Source of the DNA: Paraburkholderia sp. Tr-20389
Lineage (GTDB): Bacteria; Pseudomonadota; Gammaproteobacteria; Burkholderiales; Burkholderiaceae
Length of the DNA: 64,000 bases
Direction: 5' to 3'
Assembly (NCBI RefSeq): GCF_017104565.1
Contig: NZ_JAAGPD010000029.1
Span: 1-64,000, forward strand
The notes beneath the pieces were generated by a model. It ran no database searches. It was not told where the DNA came from and saw only the letters and a program-made list of their open reading frames with translations. Shown piece after piece: positions 23,859 to 32,532 of the stretch (the first letter of the stretch is position 1; each line of letters starts with the position of its first letter). Position numbers and translations under genes: made by a program.

Positions 23859-24292
23859 TTTCCATCGGCCCCGGATAGCGACTGTTCGCAAGGCATCCAA
23901 CTGTGAATTCAAGTTAAAGATGCCTTGACTATCAAGCCGGTTCCATCACCCAGAGTTCGGTAAAGTGCCCTCACACACAGACTCGAACTCAAAGGATGGA
24001 GACATGAAGATGCTGCACGAACACATCGGCACCGGGCCTACTCCAGCGCACCGCTCGCAGGGACCCGCATAGCTGCCCTGAAGCCGCTAATCGACGCCAC
24101 GGGGCCATGCCTCGCACGCGTCAAGCGCGCCACCCTCTGAATACGGACCCGAAGACCCAGCCGCGCCACGGCTCGGTGGGCTCAACTCGTCCTCACGAAA
24201 ACGCGGTCGTCACGCGGCCGTCCCTCACACACGTCATTGATTTTCGTCCGATCCCTATCGGGCGCAGTCCGAACCGGGCAGGAGAGTTACGG
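23859..24292. other. Intergenic region before the tartrate operon
   Basis: About 430 bases without a firm gene. An 8-bp inverted repeat, AAGGCATC/GATGCCTT, at 23890-23926 has a 21-base loop and no T-tract. A 22-codon frame at 24004-24072 (MKMLHEHIGTGPTPAHRSQG...) has a GGAGA site and could be a leader peptide. An in-frame extension of the pyruvate kinase to 24107 lacks homology. No confident promoter was found. Confidence 0.4.
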
Positions 24293-25711
24293 ATGAGCCG
24301 CAAACGCAACGCAAAGATCGTCGCCACGCTGGGACCGTCGAGCACGAGCCGCGAAACTATCGAGGCTCTCTACCACGCAGGTGCCGACGTCTTTCGGCTG
24401 AACTTCAGTCACGGCAGTCACGACGACCATCAGCAGCGACTGGAAACGATTCGCGCAATCGAAAGGGACACAGGGCGGCCTATTGGTGTGCTGCTCGATC
24501 TTCAGGGACCCAAGCTTCGCATCGGCACATTCGCCAACGGCCCGATTGCGCTCGAGAAAGGCGCCGCGTTCCGCCTCGACCTCGACATCAAGACGCCTGG
24601 TGATGCCACTCGCGTCGCGCTGCCTCATCCCGAGATTTTCGCTGCGCTGAAAGACGGCACCACGCTGCTGCTTGATGACGGCCGCATTCAATTGCGAGTG
24701 GAAAGTTGTGGTGCCGACTTCGCACAGACATCGGTGGTGGTGGGCGGCAAGCTTTCCGAGCGCAAGGGTGTCAACGTGCCCGACGTCGTGCTCCCGCTAT
24801 CAGCGATGACCGACAAGGACAGACGCGACCTTGAGTTCGGTCTGTCGCTCGGTGTCGACTGGGTCGCGTTGTCATTCGTACAGCGTGCAGAGGACATTCT
24901 CGAGGTCCGCGAGATCGTCAAGGACAAAGCGAGCATTCTCGCGAAACTGGAAAAGCCCGCCGCAATCGCCAGCCTCGACGCAATCGTCGATGCCGCCGAC
25001 GCGATCATGGTGGCGCGCGGCGACCTCGGTGTCGAAATGCCGGCGGAACAGGTTCCTGCGATCCAGAAGCGAATCGTTCGCGCGTGCCGCAAAGCCGGTA
25101 AGCCGGTGATCGTCGCGACGCAAATGCTCGAGTCGATGGTCACGGCACCTGTTCCCACGCGTGCAGAGGCGTCGGACGTCGCGACCGCGATCTATGACGG
25201 CGCCGACGCCGTGATGCTCTCGGCGGAATCGGCAAGCGGCAAGTTTCCCGTTGAATCCGTGCGGACAATGGACCTCATCATCGCGCAGACGGAAAGCGAC
25301 CCGTACTACCGCGAAGCCATCGCTGCTTCGCACGCGGCGCCGCGCGCGCAGAGCGCCGACGCAATCGGCTATGCGATGCGTCACGTGACCGCGCTGCTCA
25401 ATGCCGTGGCGACCGTTGCCTATACCAGTTCCGGCTATTCGGCGATCCGCATGGCTCGCGAAAGGCCGTGCGCTCCCATCGTCGGCATGACGCCCCGTCG
25501 AGCGGTAGCGCGTCGCCTTGCACTCGTGTGGGGTGTGCATCCCGTGCTCTGTCACGACGTGGTCGATCTGCTGGAAGTGAGCGAGCTTGCCTGCGACACG
25601 GTGCGCAACGAAGGTCTGGGCGTCGCAGGACAGACGGTCGTCATTTCCGCCGGCATGCCTTTCGCGACGCCGGGTACGACGAACCTGCTGCGCATCGCGC
25701 AGATTCAATGA
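24293..25711 (+). CDS. pyk: Pyruvate kinase, tartrate-operon type (TtuE/PykA-like)
   Basis: From ATG 24293, after AGGAGA, the protein has 472 residues, standard for pyruvate kinase. It has the N-terminal KIVATLGPSS, the substrate-binding FRLNFSHGS, the catalytic Lys and metal region ILAKLEKPAAIASLDAIVDAADAIMVARGDLGVE, and the C-terminal regulatory domain. It transfers phosphate from PEP to ADP. It is the first gene of an operon with an MFS carrier and tartrate dehydratase; a pyruvate kinase (ttuE) is likewise part of tartrate-utilisation loci in Agrobacterium vitis. It is therefore probably a second, tartrate-induced isozyme. Confidence 0.92.
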   Translation: MSRKRNAKIVATLGPSSTSRETIEALYHAGADVFRLNFSHGSHDDHQQRLETIRAIERDTGRPIGVLLDLQGPKLRIGTFANGPIALEKGAAFRLDLDIKTPGDATRVALPHPEIFAALKDGTTLLLDDGRIQLRVESCGADFAQTSVVVGGKLSERKGVNVPDVVLPLSAMTDKDRRDLEFGLSLGVDWVALSFVQRAEDILEVREIVKDKASILAKLEKPAAIASLDAIVDAADAIMVARGDLGVEMPAEQVPAIQKRIVRACRKAGKPVIVATQMLESMVTAPVPTRAEASDVATAIYDGADAVMLSAESASGKFPVESVRTMDLIIAQTESDPYYREAIAASHAAPRAQSADAIGYAMRHVTALLNAVATVAYTSSGYSAIRMARERPCAPIVGMTPRRAVARRLALVWGVHPVLCHDVVDLLEVSELACDTVRNEGLGVAGQTVVISAGMPFATPGTTNLLRIAQIQ

Positions 25712-25775
25712 GCCGATCCGTTCAGACGCACTGTTTTTCAAAACATACGCTGCGCAACCGCCAAGGAGGAGACAC

Positions 25776-27086
25776 ATGCATTCCGATCTCGAATCCCGGG
25801 TGTCCCGGAAACTGATGTGGCGGATCATTCCGTTCATCATGCTGCTCTACTTCGTGAGCTTTCTCGACCGCGTCAACGTCGGCTTCGCGGCAATGACGAT
25901 GAACAAGGCGATTGGCTTGTCTCCAACGGAATTCGGATTGGGCGGCGGTCTGTTCTTCATTGGCTACTTCCTGTTCGAAGTGCCGTCGAATCTGATTCTT
26001 CATCGCGTCGGCGCACGCATCTGGATTGCGCGCGTGATGATCACGTGGGGCATCGTATCGGCGATCTCCGCGTTCGTCGTGGGCCCCACGAGTTTCTACG
26101 TGCTTCGCTTCCTTCTCGGCGTTGCGGAAGCGGGCTTCTTTCCCGGCATCATCCTGTATCTGAGCCTCTGGTTTCCGACCCGGCAACGTGCGGTTGCAGC
26201 AGCATGGTTCATGGCAGCCGCACCGATCTCAACCGCGATCGGCTCACCGCTTTCGGGCGCGATCATGCAATTGCCGCCGATGTTCGGGCTTGCGGACTGG
26301 CAGATGCTTTACATCATCGAAGCGGTCCCGGCTGTGTTGCTCGGCTTCGCCGTGCTCAAGTACCTCACCGATCGTCCGTCCAAAGCGACCTGGCTGAATG
26401 CCGAGGAGCGCGACTGGCTCGTTGCCAAGCTGAAGGAAGAGTCGGATAGCCGCAAATCCCACGCTGGACACACGGCAGGCGCGCTCAGCGCACTGCGCGA
26501 TCCGCGAGTTCTCGCGCTCGCACTCATCTACTTCGGCACTTCCGCAGGCCTTTACACGCTGGGCCTTTGGGCGCCGCTCATCATCCGGCAATTCGGCTTC
26601 ACCGCATTCGAGACGGGTCTTATCAGCGGCATTCCGAGTATCGCCGCAGTCGTCGCGATGATCCTCTGGGCAAAGCACTCCGACCGCACGGGCGAGCGGA
26701 CATGGCACGTCGTTCTGCCCTGTGCGCTGGCATGTCTCGGTTTCATCTTCGCCGGCGGAGCGACTACCGCGCTGCTGATCATTCTTGCGCTCGTTGTCGT
26801 GAACGTTGGCATCAGTGCCGCGAAAGCGCCCCTCTGGGCCATGCCGAGCATGTTTCTGTCGGGTGCAGGCGCGGCTGCCGGCATCGCGATGATCAATTCG
26901 CTCGGCAATCTCGGCGGCTTCGTCGGGCCGTTCGCGATCGGCTGGTTGAAGAACGCGACGGGCGGCTATGCAGCCGGACTCTATGTGGTTGCGGCCACGC
27001 TCGCGGTCTCGGCCGTCGTGACCTTGCTGCTGAGTCGAAAGGGGCATGCCCAATCGACGATGTCACAGGTCAGGCACGACCACTAA
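25776..27086 (+). CDS. MFS transporter, probable L-tartrate carrier (TtuB-like)
   Basis: The 436-residue protein starts at ATG 25776 behind a strong AAGGAGGAG. It has about twelve membrane segments and the ACS-family signature MLLYFVSFLDRVNVGFAAMTMN in helix 1, plus GVAEAGFFPGIILYLSLWFP. The family includes the tartrate transporter TtuB and D-galactonate carriers. It lies between pyruvate kinase and ttdA, which strongly suggests tartrate import. Specificity is inferred from context. Confidence 0.88.
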   Translation: MHSDLESRVSRKLMWRIIPFIMLLYFVSFLDRVNVGFAAMTMNKAIGLSPTEFGLGGGLFFIGYFLFEVPSNLILHRVGARIWIARVMITWGIVSAISAFVVGPTSFYVLRFLLGVAEAGFFPGIILYLSLWFPTRQRAVAAAWFMAAAPISTAIGSPLSGAIMQLPPMFGLADWQMLYIIEAVPAVLLGFAVLKYLTDRPSKATWLNAEERDWLVAKLKEESDSRKSHAGHTAGALSALRDPRVLALALIYFGTSAGLYTLGLWAPLIIRQFGFTAFETGLISGIPSIAAVVAMILWAKHSDRTGERTWHVVLPCALACLGFIFAGGATTALLIILALVVVNVGISAAKAPLWAMPSMFLSGAGAAAGIAMINSLGNLGGFVGPFAIGWLKNATGGYAAGLYVVAATLAVSAVVTLLLSRKGHAQSTMSQVRHDH

Positions 27087-27126
27087 AACGAACTCATCCC
27101 CCAACCCCACAGTACCAGGAGTGAAC

Positions 27127-28026
27127 GTGGACAAGGAAACCAGTATCCAGTCCCTTACCGATACGATGGCCAGATTCACGGCCTATATCGGCAAACGCTT
27201 GCCTAAGGACGTCAAAGCGAAATTGTCCGAACTGCGGACGATGGAAACAAACCCGCTGGCCAAGTCGGTCTACGACTCGATGCACGGCAATCAGGAAGCC
27301 GCCGACAAGCTGAATCGTCCAAGCTGCCAGGACACGGGCGTCATTCAGTATTTCGTCGAAGCAGGCGCGCATTTTCCGCTGCTTGGCCAACTCGAAGAAA
27401 TTCTGCGCGGCGCAACCGAGGGCGCAACGAAGCTGGGGCCTCTGCGTCACAACGCCGTCGAAACGTTCGATGAAAAGAACACCGGGACCAATACGGGCAC
27501 GCAGATTCCCTGGCTGGACTGGCGCATCGTCCCCGAGAAAGACAGTTGCACGATCGACGTCTACATGGCCGGTGGCGGATGCACGCTGCCTGGCGCAGCA
27601 AAGGTCCTGATGCCGGGCCAGGGTTATGAGGGCGTGGCCGAATTCGTGATGGACGTCATCACCGAGCGCGGTGTGAATGCGTGCCCGCCTCTGCTCGTTG
27701 GCGTCGGCGTTTCCACTTCCGTCGAAACCGCCGCGCGGCTTTCCAAGCTTGCCATCCTGCGACCCGTCGACTCGAAGAGCGACAACCCGCGCGCTGCCTT
27801 GATGGAGGAATTGCTCGAACAGGGCCTCAACGAAGTGGGCATCGGCCCGCAAGGGCTCACTGGAAACAACAGCGTGATGGGCGTCAACATCGAATCGTCA
27901 GCGCGTCACCCATCGACGATCGGCGTCGCGATCAACACTGGCTGCTGGGCTCATCGGCGCGGAAAGATCAAGATCAACGCCGATCTGTCGTATGAAATTC
28001 TTTCCCATGAAGGAGTGGTGCTGTGA
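27127..28026 (+). CDS. ttdA: L(+)-tartrate dehydratase alpha subunit
   Basis: The 299-residue protein aligns along its length with E. coli TtdA, sharing [48 protein letters not shown] and [10 protein letters not shown]. With TtdB it forms the iron-sulfur class I hydratase that turns L-tartrate into oxaloacetate. The start is probably GTG 27127, five bases after AGGAG; the track further upstream reads through non-homologous sequence. It follows the carrier by 40 bases. Cys ligands for the 4Fe-4S cluster ([15 protein letters not shown]) are kept. Confidence 0.93.
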   Translation: MDKETSIQSLTDTMARFTAYIGKRLPKDVKAKLSELRTMETNPLAKSVYDSMHGNQEAADKLNRPSCQDTGVIQYFVEAGAHFPLLGQLEEILRGATEGATKLGPLRHNAVETFDEKNTGTNTGTQIPWLDWRIVPEKDSCTIDVYMAGGGCTLPGAAKVLMPGQGYEGVAEFVMDVITERGVNACPPLLVGVGVSTSVETAARLSKLAILRPVDSKSDNPRAALMEELLEQGLNEVGIGPQGLTGNNSVMGVNIESSARHPSTIGVAINTGCWAHRRGKIKINADLSYEILSHEGVVL

Positions 28027-28631
28027 AGAAGGTCCTTACAACGCCCATCAAGTCCGAAGACCTCGAAGACCTCAACGTCGGCGACGTCGTTTATCTGACG
28101 GGCCGGCTCGTCACCTGCCGGGACGTCGCGCATCGTCGCCTGATCGAACAAGGCCGACAATTGCCCGTCGATCTGGAAGGCGGCGCCATCTTTCACGCAG
28201 GCCCGATCGTTCGAAAGAAGGACGACGGCAGCTTCGAAATGGTGTCGATCGGCCCGACCACCAGCATGCGCATGGAGAAGTTCGAGCGCGAATTCATCGA
28301 ACAGACGGGCGTCAAACTGATCGTCGGAAAGGGTGGCATGGGTCCGGAAACGGCTGCCGGATGTCAGGAGCACAAGGCCGTCCACGCGATCTTTCCGGGT
28401 GGGTGCGCGGTTCTGGCCGCTACGCTGGTCGAGGAAATCGAAGGCGCCGAATGGCAAGACCTCGGTATGCCGGAAACGCTGTGGATCAATCGCGTCAAAG
28501 AGTTTGGCCCGCTGATCATTTCGATCGACACCAAAGGCAACAACCTGATCCAGCAGAACAAAACGTCTTTCAACGAAAAGAAAAAGCCAATTCTGGAGCG
28601 AATCAGCAAGGAACTGAGCTTTATCAAATGA
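28023..28631 (+). CDS. ttdB: L(+)-tartrate dehydratase beta subunit
   Basis: The 202-residue protein matches TtdB closely: [68 protein letters not shown]. Its GTG start overlaps the ttdA stop (GTGA), so the two subunits are translationally coupled. The gene closes the operon. Only a short GC-rich hairpin with no T-tract follows before the convergent gene. Confidence 0.93.
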   Translation: MKKVLTTPIKSEDLEDLNVGDVVYLTGRLVTCRDVAHRRLIEQGRQLPVDLEGGAIFHAGPIVRKKDDGSFEMVSIGPTTSMRMEKFEREFIEQTGVKLIVGKGGMGPETAAGCQEHKAVHAIFPGGCAVLAATLVEEIEGAEWQDLGMPETLWINRVKEFGPLIISIDTKGNNLIQQNKTSFNEKKKPILERISKELSFIK

Positions 28632-28682
28632 CCATCTACGCGGCGCTCACGCAATGTGAGCACCGCATCGATGAAAGTGCCG

Positions 28683-29696
28683 TCAATCGGGGTTCGGTGA
28701 GTACACGGGAGCCCGATTGGCAAAGAAAATGCCGTGCGGCGAGCGCCCCACCTCGATCGTGTCGATCAGCTTCCGGGTGGACATATCGATGACCCCGACG
28801 TGCCGCGCAAAACGGAAGCCAACCCACAAATAGCGCTTGTCGGATGACAGTTCCATGTCGTCCGGTCCAGGCATCAGGCCGGTGATGTCGCCGACATTGG
28901 TCAGCGTCGTGTAATCGATGATGCTGATCGTGCTGTCCACACGGTTCGATACGACCACGTGTTTGCCGTCGTCGAGATTCCGGAAATTGTGTGCGCCCCG
29001 ACCCGTATGGATGCGCTTCACGACCTGCTGATGATGCCAGTCCACAACGGCCACATCATCCTCTCCCGTCATTCCCACCAACAGATATTTATCGCCAGGC
29101 GTCATCCAGAGTCCTGCCGGCGCGCGGCCTACGCTCATCTTCCAGAGCACAGTCTGTGTTGGAAGGTCGATCGCGGCAAGTTCGCCGCTGTCCTGCAGCG
29201 TCACGAACACCGTCCGGTTATCGGACGAAAACGTAAGGTGACTTGGTGTCTTCGCGAGCGCAATCCGCTTGACGAGCGATACATCGTTTCCGTTGTACGA
29301 GTAGATGTCCACGCGGTCCAACCGCAGCGCAGCCGTCACGAACCACTTGCGATCAGGCGAAAACCCCAACTGATACGGATCCTCGATACCTTCGACCGTT
29401 CGTTGCGGCTGACCGCTTTGAGGGTCGACAAATAAAAGGCTGTTCGATACCGAGTTGGCAACGATGAGCGACTTGCCGTCCGGTGTGATCATCAGGTGAT
29501 GGGGCTCCTTTCCCGTAGGCTCGGTCGCGATCACCTGATGTGATGTTTCATCGATAAGGGATAGTTGCGCTTCACCCGAGTCGAGAACGACGACCCGGTC
29601 GGCGGCAAACACTGAAGACATTCCTGTCAAAAGAAAGAGTGGCAGCACCACCCGAGCGGCGGCCCTTTCAAGAACTAAACGAACATGGCAATGCAT
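28683..29696 (-). CDS. Secreted YVTN-type beta-propeller protein (YncE-like)
   Basis: From ATG 29696 (an alternative lies at 29714) the protein has a signal peptide ending near VFAADR. It is followed by repeated propeller blades of the form LMITPDGKSLIVANSVSNSLLFVD, LGFSPDRKWFV, LTFSSDNRTVFV and WMTPGDKYLLVGM. Such seven-bladed periplasmic proteins serve as binding or scaffold proteins, sometimes in metal or quinoprotein contexts. No enzyme motif is visible. It stands alone, convergent with ttdB, and no partner gene suggests a role. Confidence 0.85.
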   Translation of the reverse strand: MHCHVRLVLERAAARVVLPLFLLTGMSSVFAADRVVVLDSGEAQLSLIDETSHQVIATEPTGKEPHHLMITPDGKSLIVANSVSNSLLFVDPQSGQPQRTVEGIEDPYQLGFSPDRKWFVTAALRLDRVDIYSYNGNDVSLVKRIALAKTPSHLTFSSDNRTVFVTLQDSGELAAIDLPTQTVLWKMSVGRAPAGLWMTPGDKYLLVGMTGEDDVAVVDWHHQQVVKRIHTGRGAHNFRNLDDGKHVVVSNRVDSTISIIDYTTLTNVGDITGLMPGPDDMELSSDKRYLWVGFRFARHVGVIDMSTRKLIDTIEVGRSPHGIFFANRAPVYSPNPD

Positions 29697-29714
29697 AGGC
29701 GAGCCCTGAAGCAT

Positions 29715-30126
29715 TAAAGGGGTTGCAACTAAAGTTCCTCGATAACTCCGCGTAAGGCATACGAAGGAAAGGCACTACTGGAATCGACGTTGCGTCTTCG
29801 AATACCTTCAACGCTCGACGCGCCATTCGGCTGACGAAGGTTTGAGCGAATTTCGGAAATAATCCCGATCAAATTTCGCAAAAAACACCCGCAACGCGGC
29901 AGCGTGACCCGCGTCGTCAAAACGGTCAACTGGATCGGAGAAAACCGGGCATCGAGTTCTCTGATGCTCCCGATTTGTGAAATCCAGTTAATCGCGCTTT
30001 AACTTCGAACGACTATTCAGGTGACGTTCTGGCCGTAAAGTACACGGTTCAGCTGAATTCCCGCTGGTTGAATCTTCCAACCACGAGCCCGTTCAGACGA
30101 CCAAACCGCCCTAACCCGTTCAATGC
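29715..30126. other. Divergent intergenic region
   Basis: About 410 bases of lower GC separate the beta-propeller gene (leftward) and the PBP2 gene (rightward), so promoters for both should lie here. I could not pick a confident -35/-10 pair, and no convincing open frame is present. Confidence 0.4.
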
Positions 30127-32100
30127 ATGCCTGTTTTTCGAAGTCCAGAAATCAAGAAATTTCATCGTCGTTCTGCGTTCGCCTGCCTGTTCGTCATTCT
30201 CTGTTTCGCAGGACTCGTCTCTCGCTTCATCTCCCTTCAAGTGGTGAACTATCGTCGTTACCTGACTGAGGCCAACGATAACCGGATTTCAGTCGTTCCG
30301 TTGCCGCCTCGTCGAGGCACCATCACTGATAGAAACGGGATCGTTCTAGCTCGCAATTACCCTTCCTACACGCTCGAACTTTCGTTGACGAAGCTTAAGG
30401 AACCTCTAAAGGATACGATTGCCGGCCTCTCCGACATACTTCCGATCTCTCCCCAAGACGTTCGCCGGTTCTATCGCGCGGTACAAAACGGCAGCAGACT
30501 GGAGCGCGTTCCACTCCTGCAGCACATGTCATATCAGCAGGTTGCGCGCTTCTCCGTCGAAGCGTACCGCTTCCCCGGCGTACAGGTCCATGCACGCATG
30601 TACCGCTGGTACCCGTTGTCAGATGCTACCGCCCCCGTCCTTGGATACATTGGCAGGGTTTCTGACCGCGACCGCGAGCGCATTGCCAGCCGCAGCGACG
30701 CAAACGACTCGGACACAGACGGACACTTCGACCCACGGCTCGAAGCGAGCAATTACCGTGGGACCGATTACATCGGCAAGGAAGGCATCGAGCAAAGCTA
30801 CGAGACACAACTACACGGTCTGACCGGCAACCGCCAGGTCGAAATCACCGCCGGTGGACGCCCGGTCAGAGAACTATCGCGAACTGCGCCGTCATCGGGA
30901 GACAACCTGGTGTTGTCTTTGGACGCAGGGCTCCAGATCGATGCGCTCCACGCGTTCGCCGGCCGTCGCGGCGCCCTCGTCGCCATCCAGCCGTCAACCG
31001 GAGAGGTACTCGCGTTCGTGTCTTCCCCGAGTTTCGATCCCAGTCTCTTCGTCAACGGAATCGACGAGGATGATTGGAATCAGCTGAGCCACTCTCCCGA
31101 CAAGCCATTGCTTGACCGCCCTCTTCGCGGCACTTATGCGCCGGGTTCGACCTATAAGCCTTTTATGGCACTCGCCGCACTCAAACTCCATGCGCGCACG
31201 CGCGATTGGGGCATGCAGGATCCCGGCTTCTATATGCTCGGCGGTCACAAATTCCGGAACGACGTTATTACGGGGCAAGGCTGGATCGACATGTATCGGT
31301 CCATCGTCGTGTCCAACGACACCTATTACTTCATGCTTGCACACGAACTCGGCGTGGATGTCATTGCGAACTTCATGACGCAATGGGGTTTTGGACGCAA
31401 AACTGGAATAGATATCGAAGGCGAAGCAACCGGCGTGCTGCCCTCGACGCAGTGGAAAATGCATGCGTTCAGAAAGCCATCTCAACAGCGCTGGTATGAC
31501 GGTGAGACAGTTAGCCTGGGAATCGGACAAGGCTACAATTCCTTCACGATACTGCAACTGGCTCACGCGGTAGCGACACTCGCAGATGAAGGCACAATAA
31601 CCACGCCCCACTTCGTGCAAGAGATCGGCAACGCCCGTTCCCATGCAGTCCATCACATAACACCTGCCATAGAGGGGCAAGTCGATGTCAGCAAAAGCGA
31701 CATCGACTTCGTCAAAAGCGCAATGGTCGGCGTTGCAACCGAGGGACTGGCAAAGAAGATCTTCGCCGACGCGCCTTACAGCGTCGGCGCCAAGACAGGG
31801 ACTGCTCAGGTCGTTTCAATCGCGCCGAATCAGCGTTATCACGGGAATGCTTTGCCCGAGGCATTGCGCGACAACTCGTTGTTCGTTGCGTTCGCTCCCG
31901 CAGATCATCCCGTCATCGCACTCGCGCTCGTCGTCGAGAACGGTGGATGGGGTGCGCAAGCCGCAGGCCCCATCGCCCGGGAGGTTCTCGACTACTATCT
32001 TGTCCGCCGAAAGCAGCCAGGAGTCGTAGCAGAAGAAATCAACGAGGCAACCTCCAGGCCGCCTCAAACTGGAATCGGCTCGGTGAATTCGTCGCTGTAG
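30127..32100 (+). CDS. mrdA: Penicillin-binding protein 2 (peptidoglycan D,D-transpeptidase), orphan copy
   Basis: The 657-residue class B PBP has one N-terminal membrane helix at about 16-40, a dimerisation domain with PPRRGTITDRNGIVLARN, and a transpeptidase domain. The domain shows all three active-site motifs: S341-TY-K344 (serine nucleophile), S396-N-D398, and K556-T-G558. It crosslinks peptidoglycan during cell elongation. Unlike the housekeeping gene it has no rodA or mreBCD beside it; the neighbours are an unrelated propeller protein and a small unknown protein. It is therefore probably an additional PBP2, perhaps used under special conditions. Confidence 0.92.
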   Translation: MPVFRSPEIKKFHRRSAFACLFVILCFAGLVSRFISLQVVNYRRYLTEANDNRISVVPLPPRRGTITDRNGIVLARNYPSYTLELSLTKLKEPLKDTIAGLSDILPISPQDVRRFYRAVQNGSRLERVPLLQHMSYQQVARFSVEAYRFPGVQVHARMYRWYPLSDATAPVLGYIGRVSDRDRERIASRSDANDSDTDGHFDPRLEASNYRGTDYIGKEGIEQSYETQLHGLTGNRQVEITAGGRPVRELSRTAPSSGDNLVLSLDAGLQIDALHAFAGRRGALVAIQPSTGEVLAFVSSPSFDPSLFVNGIDEDDWNQLSHSPDKPLLDRPLRGTYAPGSTYKPFMALAALKLHARTRDWGMQDPGFYMLGGHKFRNDVITGQGWIDMYRSIVVSNDTYYFMLAHELGVDVIANFMTQWGFGRKTGIDIEGEATGVLPSTQWKMHAFRKPSQQRWYDGETVSLGIGQGYNSFTILQLAHAVATLADEGTITTPHFVQEIGNARSHAVHHITPAIEGQVDVSKSDIDFVKSAMVGVATEGLAKKIFADAPYSVGAKTGTAQVVSIAPNQRYHGNALPEALRDNSLFVAFAPADHPVIALALVVENGGWGAQAAGPIAREVLDYYLVRRKQPGVVAEEINEATSRPPQTGIGSVNSSL

Positions 32101-32198
32101 TTCCACCGAACCTATTGATTTTTCAGACCAGCATCATTAACTTTATTGCTGACGTCCGGTTCAAGGTGCGATAGCGTGCAACGAGGCGGAGTGAATCC

Positions 32199-32462
32199 AT
32201 GGAAAAAACGTATACGTACAAGGACTTCGAGGTTACCGTGAAGCTCGAGCCGGTGCGGGCAGTATCGAGCGATTTCACCTACGGGCCTCCGTCGGGCTAC
32301 CTCGCTGTGGTGAGTATCTGCACGGCGGAGCCGAGACGGCCAATAGGCGTACCCGTTCGGCTCGTCGCGGAAGGAAACCGCGCGTTCGGCACCGAGGACG
32401 ACGCGTTGGCGACAGGCTTTAGCGCCGCACAGCGCGTGATAGACGACAGATTCGGGCCTTGA
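32199..32462 (+). CDS. Small hypothetical protein (87 aa)
   Basis: ATG 32199 follows a GGCGGAG site at good spacing. The product (MEKTYTYKDFEVTVKLEPV...) looks like a compact alpha/beta protein with no signal or membrane segment. It resembles short unannotated proteins common in Burkholderia, but I cannot name a function. It lies 98 bases after the PBP2 gene and is convergent with the kinase genes. Confidence 0.7.
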   Translation: MEKTYTYKDFEVTVKLEPVRAVSSDFTYGPPSGYLAVVSICTAEPRRPIGVPVRLVAEGNRAFGTEDDALATGFSAAQRVIDDRFGP

Positions 32463-32532
32463 CGCCGCGATTAGCGCGAATCGCGCGCGCTTGCGGGTTC
32501 AACTGCCGTCCGCTTGCACGTCGTTTCGACAA

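Noticed and set aside
22356-23912. Leftward 518-codon frame opposite the PI-PLC-like gene
   Set aside because: The PI-PLC signature on the rightward strand identifies the real gene. Only the last 80 or so codons of this frame look natural, so they alone were listed as a doubtful feature.
23890-23926. Inverted repeat AAGGCATC/GATGCCTT after the PI-PLC gene as a terminator
   Set aside because: The 21-base loop and lack of a following T-tract make it a poor terminator.
28640-28670. Hairpin GCTCAC/GTGAGC after ttdB as a terminator
   Set aside because: The stem is six bases and there is no T-tract on either strand; too weak to call.
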